16,000 bases of DNA, taken from NCBI GenBank assembly GCA_003486645.1, contig DNGI01000311.1:1-16000 (forward strand), given 5' to 3'. The stretch is from Cyanobacteria bacterium UBA11370 (lineage in GTDB: Bacteria > Cyanobacteriota > Cyanobacteriia > Cyanobacteriales > Coleofasciculaceae). The position numbers and the translations under genes were made by a program. The stretch's first letter is position 1, and each line of letters starts with the position of its first letter. The notes beneath the pieces were generated by a model. It searched no databases. It was not told the DNA's origin and saw only the letters and a list, made by a program, of their open reading frames with translations. Positions 7,210 through 14,991 of this stretch are shown one piece after another.

Positions 7210-8730
7210 TCAGTCTTGGTCTTCTACTAAAACGGGTACGGTTGGAAAAGGCATTTCTGATTGTTCTGATTCATCTGTCTCATGATAATGGCTAGCAAAG
7301 GAACCTTTTGGTTCTTTTAGGAAAAAGGCACAAAGGCTAGAACAAATTAGAGCAGTAATTCCCATGGTAGAAAATAAAATTTTGGCATCAGTTAAGCTGA
7401 AAACGGTGAGGAAAATCACGCCTCCAAAGTTTCCGTAAGCTCCCACATTACCAGAAATTTGTCCAGTAATTTCTTTTTTGATTAGTGGCACAATTCCGTA
7501 TGTTGCACCACAACCCGCTTGAGCAAAGTAAGCTGAAAACATAGTAACAGCGATCGCTAATGGGATAGGCCAGCTTTGGTTAATCCCGTATGCTAGCAGA
7601 TACCCAATCCCCACTCCAAAAGCAATAATAGTCATCGTCCACTTACGAGACCCAAATTTATCAGAAATTAAACCCCCACTGGGACGAGACACTAAGTTGA
7701 AAAAGGGATAACTTGCGGCAATCATCCCGGCTGTTACGTGATTTAAAGAGAAGGTATGCTCAAAAAACGCAGGTAACATTGAGACAGCCGCTAACTCTGA
7801 ACCAAAGGTAACAACATAGCAAAATTCTAACAGCGCAACTTGACGGAACTGATACCGTTCAGCCGGAGAATAAGTTTTCGTTCCACTCACAACTTCCCGG
7901 TTTACTTGCCAAGCTTTATAGGATTGGAAGACATACAAACCCGCTAACAATCCCCAAATCACAATCATTTGAGTATTGGTTAGGAAATGAAGCTTTGGTT
8001 GGGCTAACCGCCATGCTAATAAACCCAAGGCAAATATTAATCCAAAATTCATGACTAGCATTGCAAAAAAGCTTTTAGCGCTAGTCACTTCCATCCCACC
8101 ACTACGTTTGGGACGGCGATAAAGTTGACCCGGTGGTGTATCTTGAACGCTACGGAAGTAAATAAAACCATAGCTAGCCGCAATCAAACCACTGAGGGCG
8201 ATCGCTAAACGCCAATTATTTGCACCACCTGCCAGAAACGCCGTAGCAACACCCAGCATAGGTAAACTAAACTCGGCTGCAAACGCACCAAAATTGCCCC
8301 AGCCACCATAAATTCCTTCGGCAATTCCTATCTCTTTCGGAGGGAACCATTCTGACACCATCCGGATGCCAACCACAAACCCAGCCCCGACAATTCCCAT
8401 CAACAAACGACTCAATACTAAGTGATTAAAGTCCTGAGATAGGGCTGTAGCAAAACAGGGGACTATCGCAAATATTAATATGCTTGAGAAGGTAACTCTT
8501 GGTCCAAACCGATCCAGAAGCATACCAATAATGATTCGGGCTGGAATGGTTAGCGCTAGGTTACAAATCGCTAGAGTTTTAATTTGATCGGGTGTTAAAT
8601 TGAGATCTTTTTGAATTGTGGTCGCAAAGGGAGCAAAATTAAACCAACAGACAAACGTTAGAAAGAAAGCAAACCAAGTGAGGTGTAAGATGCGGTATCT
8701 CCCGCGAAATGATCCTAATTCTTTAAGCAT
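7210..8730 (-). CDS. nrtP: Nitrate/nitrite permease of the MFS NNP family
   Basis: A 12-helix major facilitator of about 506 residues in the plasma membrane that imports nitrate and nitrite. The two NNP-family nitrate signature regions are present: GGWGNFGAF after helix 4 and GNVGAYGNFGGVIF in the C-terminal half. The MFS loop motif is GMLLDRFGPR after helix 2, and its relative is GLISDKFGSRK in the second half. A hydrophilic C-terminal tail carries acidic residues. I place the start at 8730 (MLKELGSF) because AGGAG lies nine bases before it; an in-frame ATG at 8766 would add 12 residues but lacks a ribosome binding site. narB follows 167 bp downstream, forming an nrtP-narB unit. This is the permease alternative to the ABC system NrtABCD. 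An NtcA-like box lies far upstream. Confidence 0.95.
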   Translation of the reverse strand: MLKELGSFRGRYRILHLTWFAFFLTFVCWFNFAPFATTIQKDLNLTPDQIKTLAICNLALTIPARIIIGMLLDRFGPRVTFSSILIFAIVPCFATALSQDFNHLVLSRLLMGIVGAGFVVGIRMVSEWFPPKEIGIAEGIYGGWGNFGAFAAEFSLPMLGVATAFLAGGANNWRLAIALSGLIAASYGFIYFRSVQDTPPGQLYRRPKRSGGMEVTSAKSFFAMLVMNFGLIFALGLLAWRLAQPKLHFLTNTQMIVIWGLLAGLYVFQSYKAWQVNREVVSGTKTYSPAERYQFRQVALLEFCYVVTFGSELAAVSMLPAFFEHTFSLNHVTAGMIAASYPFFNLVSRPSGGLISDKFGSRKWTMTIIAFGVGIGYLLAYGINQSWPIPLAIAVTMFSAYFAQAGCGATYGIVPLIKKEITGQISGNVGAYGNFGGVIFLTVFSLTDAKILFSTMGITALICSSLCAFFLKEPKGSFASHYHETDESEQSEMPFPTVPVLVEDQD

Positions 8731-9069
8731 TTGGACTCTCCTAGGAGTCAAAGTTTGAAGACACAACCTGAATGGCGATAATTTGTACTCGGTTAATCAG
8801 CGTGTTCAAACTTTGGCATGGACGGTGTTACCAAGGAAAATTAGAACTGTACAAAGCGGCGTTTGAGCGGAGTAAATTTACTGTAAATTAGCGATTTCGG
8901 AATTTAATTGGGAAGAGTTATGTCTGCAATAACCATTCCTCATCTCTTGATGTAATTTCAGTGGAAATTCCGGCGGCGCAATTCTCATATAGGGGTATTC
9001 GCTTCAGACAGATTTGTTTAATTATTCCTTGTTTCCAATCCAGGATTACACCCTTAAATTTGTAAATTG

Positions 9070-9083
9070 GTATATTTGCTTAC
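9070..9083 (-). promoter_or_regulatory. Probable NtcA-binding site upstream of nrtP
   Basis: The sequence matches the NtcA consensus GTA-N8-TAC exactly (GTATATTTGCTTAC on the plus strand) in an AT-rich setting. On the minus strand a -10-like TGTAAT (9050-9045) starts 19 bases after it. That puts the box within about three bases of the -41.5 position typical of NtcA-activated promoters. Transcription would start near 9038, leaving about 300 nt of leader before nrtP. Confidence 0.55.
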
Positions 9084-9186
9084 AAAATATTTTTTGATAT
9101 GAGTTTCGTGCATTAGGCTTATTCAGTTCTTACATTAGAGAATATAAGCGGATCGGCACAATTAAATTTAAAACTTGCAGGGATTG

Positions 9187-9219
9187 AGAAGTCAGGTTTC
9201 TTTAAGAAACGCGACTTCT
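9187..9219. repeat. Palindromic intergenic repeat
   Basis: AGAAGTC (9187-9193) pairs with GACTTCT (9213-9219). Inside them GTTTCTT pairs with AAGAAAC around a single T, after a 2x2 mismatch. The whole is a 33-nt near-perfect hairpin of the GAAGTC/GGGTTTC type found repeatedly between cyanobacterial genes. A half-copy (GAAACCCGACTT) appears near 10050. The rest of the 8767-9284 gap holds the NtcA box and a 36-codon ORF at 8878-8988 on the minus strand, discussed in the findings. Confidence 0.7.
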
Positions 9220-9284
9220 GGGTAGGTTGAATTGGAATGAGGGCACTTCAAGCACTCCTCACTCCCCAACTGGTAATTTTTGAA

Positions 9285-9358
9285 TCGGGATGACAGGATT
9301 TGAACCTGCGGCATCTTGCTCCCAAAGCAAGCGCGCTACCAAGCTGCGCTACATCCCG
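9285..9358 (-). tRNA. tRNA-Pro(UGG)
   Basis: A 74-nt tRNA. The acceptor stem CGGGATG pairs with CATCCCG, with discriminator A. The D-arm segment is GCGCAGCTTGGTAGCGC. The anticodon stem CTTGC/GCAAG encloses the loop TTTGGGA, giving anticodon TGG. The T-arm is CAGGTTCAAATCCTG. CCA is not encoded. The UGG anticodon reads proline CCN codons. Confidence 0.96.
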
Positions 9359-9415
9359 GTGTCTACCTTGCTAGTATAACTGACTTTTGGCATACCTGGT
9401 CTTAAAACACGCAAA

Positions 9416-10060
<645 letters not shown>

Positions 10061-10131
10061 TTAACACGATTAAGTGTATCCTAAACTCCAGAGCTATAGC
10101 CAAGACTGCCCCTAAAACCTCTCTCACGAGG

Positions 10132-10264
10132 AAGGATGAAGGCTCAATACCCCCATCTAGGAATACGTGGGGCTTGAAATTAGAACAGATCTTGGATATA
10201 AGGATGAATCCCACGCCTAAATTCGGCGGGCTTGCACCAAATGCTTTTTTCATCCCTCATCCTT
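10132..10264. repeat. Weak inverted-repeat-bounded intergenic segment
   Basis: AAGGATGAAGG (10132-10142) is matched in inverted orientation by CCCTCATCCTT (10254-10264), 10 of 11 positions. A third, direct AAGGATGAA occurs at about 10200. The inside contains a short CCCCA/TGGGG hairpin and a GCC/GGC hairpin. It could be a decayed mobile element, but no transposase remnant is visible. The remainder of the 9962-10567 gap shows only the palindrome at 10353. Confidence 0.3.
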
Positions 10265-10352
10265 GTTCTGGTCAGGCAGGCAGTTCTCTTGCATGATTAA
10301 TACATACTAGATTCATCCATGCCGCCCACAAGTGGCATAAACTTAGGATTTG

Positions 10353-10368
10353 GCGATAAATTTATCGC
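10353..10368. promoter_or_regulatory. Perfect 16-bp palindrome GCGATAAATTTATCGC
   Basis: An exact dyad with no spacer, lying 199 bp upstream of the ACT-domain gene. Its size and symmetry fit a dimeric repressor operator, but no regulator gene lies next to it and no promoter elements can be placed with confidence. Confidence 0.45.
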
Positions 10369-10567
10369 ATCAAATCTAGCCAAAACTCCGTGAAATTGAT
10401 GATAACACAACCGTGCCACCCTATTGACCCATCCCAGCAGTCAGCGAAGACTCAGAAACGAGGTTCTTTAGCTAGACTGAGGCTATTGAGCTGAATTTGT
10501 GAGGAATTAACCCGATACAGTAGGTTCTCTCGTTGAAGTTGATCTTGCTGTTGTATTCTAGAAAGCT

Positions 10568-11326
10568 TTGACAAACGCGATCGCCTCCTACCCCCTACTT
10601 ATGGCTGCGGGCTTGAAATCATCAACACTAGAACTCTTGAAGCGCTTCAACCGGGCGTTTCCTGAGTTTTATGAGCAGTTTGTTAGTAGTGAGATCCAAC
10701 TCCAAAATCTCAGGCTCGCTTATCGGCTTTACAAAAGCAAGCGTGCTGTGGTTGAGATTAAACCGGAAGGGTCTAAAAGTGCTTTACATTTCGCCTACCG
10801 CAACCAATCGTTTCTTCTGAGTGACATTTTCGGCGTTTTGGCGGCTTATGGACTAACAATCCACAGTCTCAGCCTTTACGGTCAAATTAACCCACCCATG
10901 CTCGTTTTTATCAAACTGGTGGTTTCTCGTGGTAGCAAAACCCTAACCAGCAAAACCGCCGAGAATGTTTGCCGTGCCATTCGAGAGGCTTTAGCAGGGC
11001 GTTTTGAAGTCGAAGAGATGCTAGCGGTGGAATTTAATCTCGATGCTGGCTTAGAGCAGGTTGAAACTGAATTCTACGTCGATCCGGTGTTTCATCTCCC
11101 AGCTCTATTAATTGAGGCAGACAACCAACCAGGGTTATTTTACAAGGTGATGTACGCCATTTGGCAAGAAGACTTACTTGTGGTTAATGCGAATTTACTC
11201 GTATGGCGTGGACGCACCCGTCTAATTTTGTACCTCCTTGGCCCCAACGAGAATTTAATTCCTGAATATCTGGGTCAAAAAATTGCTGAAAGTGTTAAGC
11301 AGCGATTACTGGGTCGTCGATTTTAG
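10568..11326 (+). CDS. Conserved cyanobacterial protein with two ACT domains
   Basis: A 252-residue soluble protein without a catalytic domain. Two ACT-like betaalphabeta modules are visible. The first covers about residues 72-120 (FLLSDIFGVLAAYGLTIHSLSLYG). The second covers about 178-226 and has the classical ligand-site sequence EADNQPGLFYKV. Paired ACT domains resemble the C-terminal sensor of GlnD uridylyltransferase, so binding of an amino acid or similar small molecule is a reasonable guess, though the ligand is unknown. The frame opens with TTG at 10568 after a stop at 10559; the next candidate is ATG at 10601, 11 codons later, and neither has a strong ribosome binding site. The class I lysyl-tRNA synthetase gene follows 160 bp downstream on the same strand. 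Confidence 0.8.
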   Translation: MTNAIASYPLLMAAGLKSSTLELLKRFNRAFPEFYEQFVSSEIQLQNLRLAYRLYKSKRAVVEIKPEGSKSALHFAYRNQSFLLSDIFGVLAAYGLTIHSLSLYGQINPPMLVFIKLVVSRGSKTLTSKTAENVCRAIREALAGRFEVEEMLAVEFNLDAGLEQVETEFYVDPVFHLPALLIEADNQPGLFYKVMYAIWQEDLLVVNANLLVWRGRTRLILYLLGPNENLIPEYLGQKIAESVKQRLLGRRF

Positions 11327-11331
11327 GAATT

Positions 11332-11366
11332 GGTTGTTGGTTGTTGGTTGTTGGTTGTTGGTTGCT
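11332..11366. repeat. Heptameric tandem repeat (GGTTGTT)
   Basis: Four exact GGTTGTT units and a fifth with one change (GGTTGCT), starting six bases after the preceding gene's stop codon. This is a short tandemly repeated repetitive (STRR) type sequence typical of filamentous cyanobacteria. Confidence 0.92.
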
Positions 11367-11407
11367 AATACTATTTTTGATTTTATATCCCAAATCCTAA
11401 ATTTCAA

Positions 11408-11446
11408 ATCCCAAATGGGATGAGAACCACACACTCAAGCTATACT
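11408..11446 (+). promoter_or_regulatory. Possible lysS promoter with adjacent dyad
   Basis: TATACT at 11441-11446 is a good -10 hexamer 40 bases before the lysS ATG. No convincing -35 is present. The dyad ATCCCA-AA-TGGGAT (11408-11421) sits just upstream, where a regulator could bind. Low confidence. Confidence 0.3.
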
Positions 11447-11486
11447 AGAAAACTATTGATGAAACTGATGAAACACAAATTTACAT

Positions 11487-13082
11487 ATGTTCTGGGCTGA
11501 CAAACTTGCTACAGGTGTACAAGGCGATCAAATCGTTAATGATTCAAAAACTCCGTCCGGTAGAGTCCATGTCGGATCGTTGCGGGGTGTCGTTATCCAT
11601 GATGTAATTTACCGTGCCTTGAAACGTGCAGGCAAGCCCGTCAAGTTTTTGTTTGGTGTAGACGACTATGATGCACTCGATACCGTTCCGAAGTATCTAG
11701 AAAAAGAAAAGTTTTCGCCCTATTTAGGTTTTCCCTTGTGTAATGTTCCTTCTCCAGAAAACACCGCCACTGATTACGCTAAATATTTCATGGGGGAATT
11801 TTTAAATGTTTTTGAATACTTGGGAGTGAAGCCAGAACTTTACTATTTACGAGATTTATATCGCTCTGGCAAACTTAACCAATATATTGATATCTTTCTC
11901 AAAAATGCTCACCTGGTTAGAGAGGCGTATAAAGAAGTAAGCAAAGCCGATCGCCCCGATAATTGGTATCCTTTTCAAATCATTTGTGAGAAGTGTGGCA
12001 AAATTGCTACAACGCTTGTAACCGATTATAATGGGTCAGAAGTTTTTTATACCTGCAAGCCTGATGCAACGAATTGGGTAGCAGGGTGTGGACATTCGGG
12101 TTGGATTTCTCCCTTTGATGGCAATGGCAAACTCCCCTGGAAAGTTGAGTGGGTGGCTAAGTGGGATTTGTTAGGTGTAACGATTGAAATGGCGGGTAAG
12201 GATCACTCTCAGAAAGGGGGTTCGAGAGATGTTGCTAATGCCATTTGCCGTAAAGTTTTACAAAAGAAAGCTCCATTTCATTCTCCTTATGAATTTATTT
12301 TAGTCAATGGAACGAAGATGAGTTCTTCTAAGGGTGTGGGTTCAAGTGCAAAGGAAATTTCAGAATTACTTCCGCCTGAATTACTGCGCTTTTTGATGTT
12401 GCGAACTCAGCCGAAAAGTGTGATTAATTTTGCTCCTAATTACGAAACCATTACTCGGCTATTTCGGGACTACGATACCTTGATTGAAAATTATAAAGCT
12501 CAGATTGAGGATAATTCTGAACAGTCAGAGTTAACTAAAGAATTCATGCCGTTATTTTATGCCCAACTTAATGAGGAGATTAAAACTTACCAACCCTTTG
12601 ACTTCAGCACACTAATTTCACTGCTGCAAATTCCCCATATTGATATCCAGGCAGAAGTCGCCAAGCGCTGCGAAAAGCCTTTAACAGACTTTGATTGGGA
12701 AATTATCAACCAAAGAATAGCCGCTGGCAAAAAATGGCTAGAAGACTATGCTGATCCAGAAGAAAAGTTAGTGCTTTATTTCGATACTATTCCCGAACAG
12801 GCACAGAATTTAACTCAAGAACAAGTGACTTACTTGACTAAATTAATAGAGAATTTAGAACAGTCTACAGATTGGGAAGGAGAGGCATTACAAACGATCA
12901 TCTTTTCTACAGCCAAAGAGTTGACAATTCCACCTGCTAGTGCGTTTCCTGCTATTTATTTATCCTTTTTGGGCAAGGAACGTGGGCCTAAAGCTGGTGC
13001 TTTGTTGTCCTATTTAGATAAATCTTTTGTAATTGGCAGGCTGCAAGATGTAGTTAAATCATTGCTCAAGCTTGCCTCATAA
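11487..13082 (+). CDS. lysS: Class I lysyl-tRNA synthetase
   Basis: A 531-residue class I LysRS that charges tRNA-Lys with lysine in the cytosol. The Rossmann-fold signature HVGS (28-31, HIGH equivalent) lies in TPSGRVHVGSLRG. The KMSKS equivalent is MSSSKG (278-283). A four-cysteine zinc module has C167-x2-C170, C190 and C201 (VAGCGHSGW). The catalytic-core block KWDLLGVTIEMAGKDHSQKGGS is as in archaeal, spirochaete and alphaproteobacterial class I enzymes. The C-terminal helical anticodon-binding region is complete, so length is normal. There is no strong ribosome binding site before the ATG. The fold is unrelated to the class II LysRS that most cyanobacteria use, suggesting horizontal acquisition or a second enzyme. 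Base composition is not obviously different from its neighbours. Confidence 0.95.
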   Translation: MFWADKLATGVQGDQIVNDSKTPSGRVHVGSLRGVVIHDVIYRALKRAGKPVKFLFGVDDYDALDTVPKYLEKEKFSPYLGFPLCNVPSPENTATDYAKYFMGEFLNVFEYLGVKPELYYLRDLYRSGKLNQYIDIFLKNAHLVREAYKEVSKADRPDNWYPFQIICEKCGKIATTLVTDYNGSEVFYTCKPDATNWVAGCGHSGWISPFDGNGKLPWKVEWVAKWDLLGVTIEMAGKDHSQKGGSRDVANAICRKVLQKKAPFHSPYEFILVNGTKMSSSKGVGSSAKEISELLPPELLRFLMLRTQPKSVINFAPNYETITRLFRDYDTLIENYKAQIEDNSEQSELTKEFMPLFYAQLNEEIKTYQPFDFSTLISLLQIPHIDIQAEVAKRCEKPLTDFDWEIINQRIAAGKKWLEDYADPEEKLVLYFDTIPEQAQNLTQEQVTYLTKLIENLEQSTDWEGEALQTIIFSTAKELTIPPASAFPAIYLSFLGKERGPKAGALLSYLDKSFVIGRLQDVVKSLLKLAS

Positions 13083-13205
13083 CCCGCCAGGGAAATTATG
13101 ATACTGTCTCATAGCACCAAGTCCATTAAAATGGACTAAAATTCCTCTCCAGTCGTCTTTAGACGACTTTCGCTATAAGACAGTGGTTTTAACCACTGGC
13201 AGGTT
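13081..13205. repeat. MITE-like triple-hairpin element abutting the lysS stop codon
   Basis: A 125-bp element with nested inverted repeats. Outer ends AACCCGCCAG (13081-13090) and CTGGCAGGTT (13196-13205) match at 9 of 10 positions. ACTGTCTCATAGC (13103-13115) and GCTATAAGACAGT (13172-13184) match at 12 of 13. Between them lie three hairpins of identical geometry, 7-bp stem and 4-nt loop (TAAA, TTTA, TTTA), at 13120-13137, 13151-13168 and 13181-13198, phased 30-31 bp apart. The left end overlaps the TAA of lysS. It has no coding capacity and may serve as an mRNA 3' structure for lysS. Confidence 0.8.
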
Positions 13206-13231
13206 GTTGCAAGTGGTTCAAGTTTGAGTAT

Positions 13232-14263
13232 ATGAAAGTTGAAAAGCATCCTCAACGAAGCAAAAACCCGGCTATTACACTACTAGGTGTTCAACCTCTT
13301 GGTACTCTAGCCTTTTTTCTGTGGGTTTCATCTTTTCCTACTCAGGCTGTCCCCTCGAAGGAGGCTACTACTCCTAGAACCTTTACTGATTGGTGTTTGA
13401 ATAAAGCTAAAGAGAGTGGGGAGATACAACACACTATTGATGTTCTGTTGCGAGAGGCTGAAACTCAAGAGTGTCATCAGGCTGACAAGATTCTTTCAAC
13501 TCGCACTTACCTCAACCTCGAATCAAATCAAATAGCCAACATCAAACCCTTGTCATCCCTGACCAACCTGACTCACCTTTACCTCCATGACAATCAAATA
13601 ACCGACATCAAACCCTTGTCATCCCTAACCAACCTGATCATACTTAACCTCAGTAACAATCAAATAGCCGACATCAAACCCTTGTCATCCCTGACCAACC
13701 TGACTTTGCTCTCCCTCGGTATCAATCAAATAGCCGACATCAAACCTTTGTCATCCCTGACCAATCTGACTGACCTCGACCTCATGTACAATCAAATAGC
13801 CGACATCAAACCTTTGTCATCCCTGACCAACCTAACTTTCCTCAACCTCGACTCCAATCAAATAACCGATATTAGACCTTTGTCATCTCTAACTAACCTA
13901 GGTCTACTTTTCCTCGGCTACAATCAAATAGCCAACATTAAACCTTTGTCGTCTCTGACCAACCTGACTTCCCTCTACCTCGAATTTAATCAAATAGCTG
14001 ATATCAAACCCTTATCTTCGTTAAGCGAACTGAATTCCCTCTCCCTCGGTAACAATCAAATAACCGACATCAAAATTTTGTCATCCCTGACTAACCTGTT
14101 TTACCTCAACCTCGACTCCAATCAAATAGCTGACATCAAACCCTTATCTTTCCTAACCAACCTGACTTCCCTCTACCTAGGTAACAATCAAACCCTCACC
14201 GATCAAACTTGCCCTGTCAAACCTGAATCTATATGTAGTTTTGTACCACCTGAAGATGAGTGA
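13232..14263 (+). CDS. Secreted leucine-rich-repeat protein (internalin-type LRRs)
   Basis: A 343-residue exported protein. A basic N-terminus and a hydrophobic core (about 14-34) are followed by a probable cleavage site after TQA (residue 39). A Cys-containing cap follows (55-81, WCLNKAKES...TQECHQ). Residues 92-311 are ten tandem 22-residue LRRs with consensus LxLxxNQIADIKPLSSLTNL. An eleventh partial repeat then runs into a C-terminal cap with two cysteines (TCPVKPESICSF). No membrane anchor or LPXTG-like signal is visible, so it is probably periplasmic or extracellular. LRRs of this type usually bind proteins; the partner is unknown. It begins 26 bp after the triple-hairpin element, which may carry or replace its promoter. 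Function in adhesion or recognition is an inference only. Confidence 0.9.
   Translation: MKVEKHPQRSKNPAITLLGVQPLGTLAFFLWVSSFPTQAVPSKEATTPRTFTDWCLNKAKESGEIQHTIDVLLREAETQECHQADKILSTRTYLNLESNQIANIKPLSSLTNLTHLYLHDNQITDIKPLSSLTNLIILNLSNNQIADIKPLSSLTNLTLLSLGINQIADIKPLSSLTNLTDLDLMYNQIADIKPLSSLTNLTFLNLDSNQITDIRPLSSLTNLGLLFLGYNQIANIKPLSSLTNLTSLYLEFNQIADIKPLSSLSELNSLSLGNNQITDIKILSSLTNLFYLNLDSNQIADIKPLSFLTNLTSLYLGNNQTLTDQTCPVKPESICSFVPPEDE
13505..14164 (+). repeat. Ten in-frame 66-bp LRR-coding tandem repeats
   Basis: Each unit is exactly 66 bp with no indels. The framework half (around aatcaaatagccgacatcaa and the following codons for PLSSLTNL) is nearly invariant at DNA level. The 15-21 bp encoding the beta-strand x positions differ from unit to unit. 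Confidence 0.92.
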
Positions 14264-14372
14264 TATGAAACCTAGTACTGGTAATAAGTAGCAACTTACG
14301 TTACTGCTTAATTGTGAAATAAATCTTTAGCTGGCATAAATCAATTTTAGTTTGCTGTTACTTCAAGGAGTG

Positions 14373-14459
14373 CAGTAATAGGCAAATTCCTATTTAGATA
14401 GTCTGCGGCTGACTCATCACCAAAATATTTTTTTAGGGTAAGGAATGATGCGATCGCAC
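14373..14459 (+). pseudogene. Decayed 3' end of a gene B-like sequence
   Basis: Three blocks match the 3' end of the intact gene B (15350-15784) and its downstream sequence in the same order and similar spacing. GCAAATT is at 14382 versus 15724. GATAGTSTGCGG is at 14397 versus 15734 (11 of 12). The 23-mer starting GGTAAGGAAT is at 14437 versus 15780 (22 of 23). The intervening bases have decayed and the frame is broken. It lies just upstream of the first gene A, implying that the A-B module was once tandemly duplicated. The rest of 14264-14541 shows nothing else recognisable. Confidence 0.55.
14437..14459 (+). repeat. 23-bp direct repeat, left copy (contains HIP1)
   Basis: It begins GGTAAGGAATGATGC and ends in the HIP1 core. 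The right copy at 15780-15802 differs by one base. Together they flank the A1-A2-B cluster. Confidence 0.75.
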
Positions 14460-14541
14460 CCAAAAACTTCCCCCTAGCAATTGCTCCTAACCTGCTGATT
14501 CGTTTAAACAATGTCAATTAGCTTACCCAAGGAGTTATACG

Positions 14542-14928
14542 ATGCGACTCAAGGAACTCAAAGAAGAAGTCTATGAGTTATGGGAATGTTTGAGTAAATA
14601 TAAAAAAGCAATTATTCAGCCAGAAAACTTCAAGCCAGAGGTACGGACTTATGGCGACTTACGCCGTCGAGCAACTTGGGAAAAAGCTTATGCTGTATTT
14701 TATGCCAAAAACAACTGGGATGCAGGCATTACTGAGCATACAGCAATTTGTTATGCGTTTAACTTTTCACCTGAACACTGGCAGTATAGAATCAGGCATG
14801 AAATGATCGAACAATATCTGGCTATTCCAGAAGCTAAAGAGTCTGTCATTCAGGCATTATGGGAAATTTTTAACAGTGGAAATAAGGAAGATATAGAGTA
14901 TGCCAAACAGTTTCTTGAAGGTTTATAA
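14542..14928 (+). CDS. Gene A copy 1: small hypothetical protein
   Basis: A 128-residue soluble protein that I do not recognise. It has a charged helical start (MRLKELKEEVYELWE). A conserved central block follows (QPENFKPEVRTYGDLRRR, then TWEKAYAVFYAK), then an aromatic stretch (HTAICYAFNFSPEHW) and an acidic helical C-terminus ending EDIEYAKQFLEGL. There is no signal peptide, membrane segment or obvious catalytic motif. AAGGAG lies eight bases before the ATG, supporting the start. The next gene is a paralogue, about 70% identical by hand count, starting 63 bp later. Tandem duplication and divergence suggest an accessory gene pair, for example specificity variants. No function can be assigned from sequence. 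Confidence 0.7.
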   Translation: MRLKELKEEVYELWECLSKYKKAIIQPENFKPEVRTYGDLRRRATWEKAYAVFYAKNNWDAGITEHTAICYAFNFSPEHWQYRIRHEMIEQYLAIPEAKESVIQALWEIFNSGNKEDIEYAKQFLEGL

Positions 14929-14991
14929 AAGTAACTAGAATAAATAATTAAAAGTAGATTATCTCAATTCTAACACTAAAGAAGTCACATC

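Noticed and set aside
8766..8766. Upstream ATG for nrtP
   Set aside because: The ATG at 8730 has AGGAG at proper distance and gives the usual N-terminus before the first membrane helix.
13505..14200. CRISPR-like periodicity
   Set aside because: The 66-bp units are in frame and encode LRRs without unique spacers.
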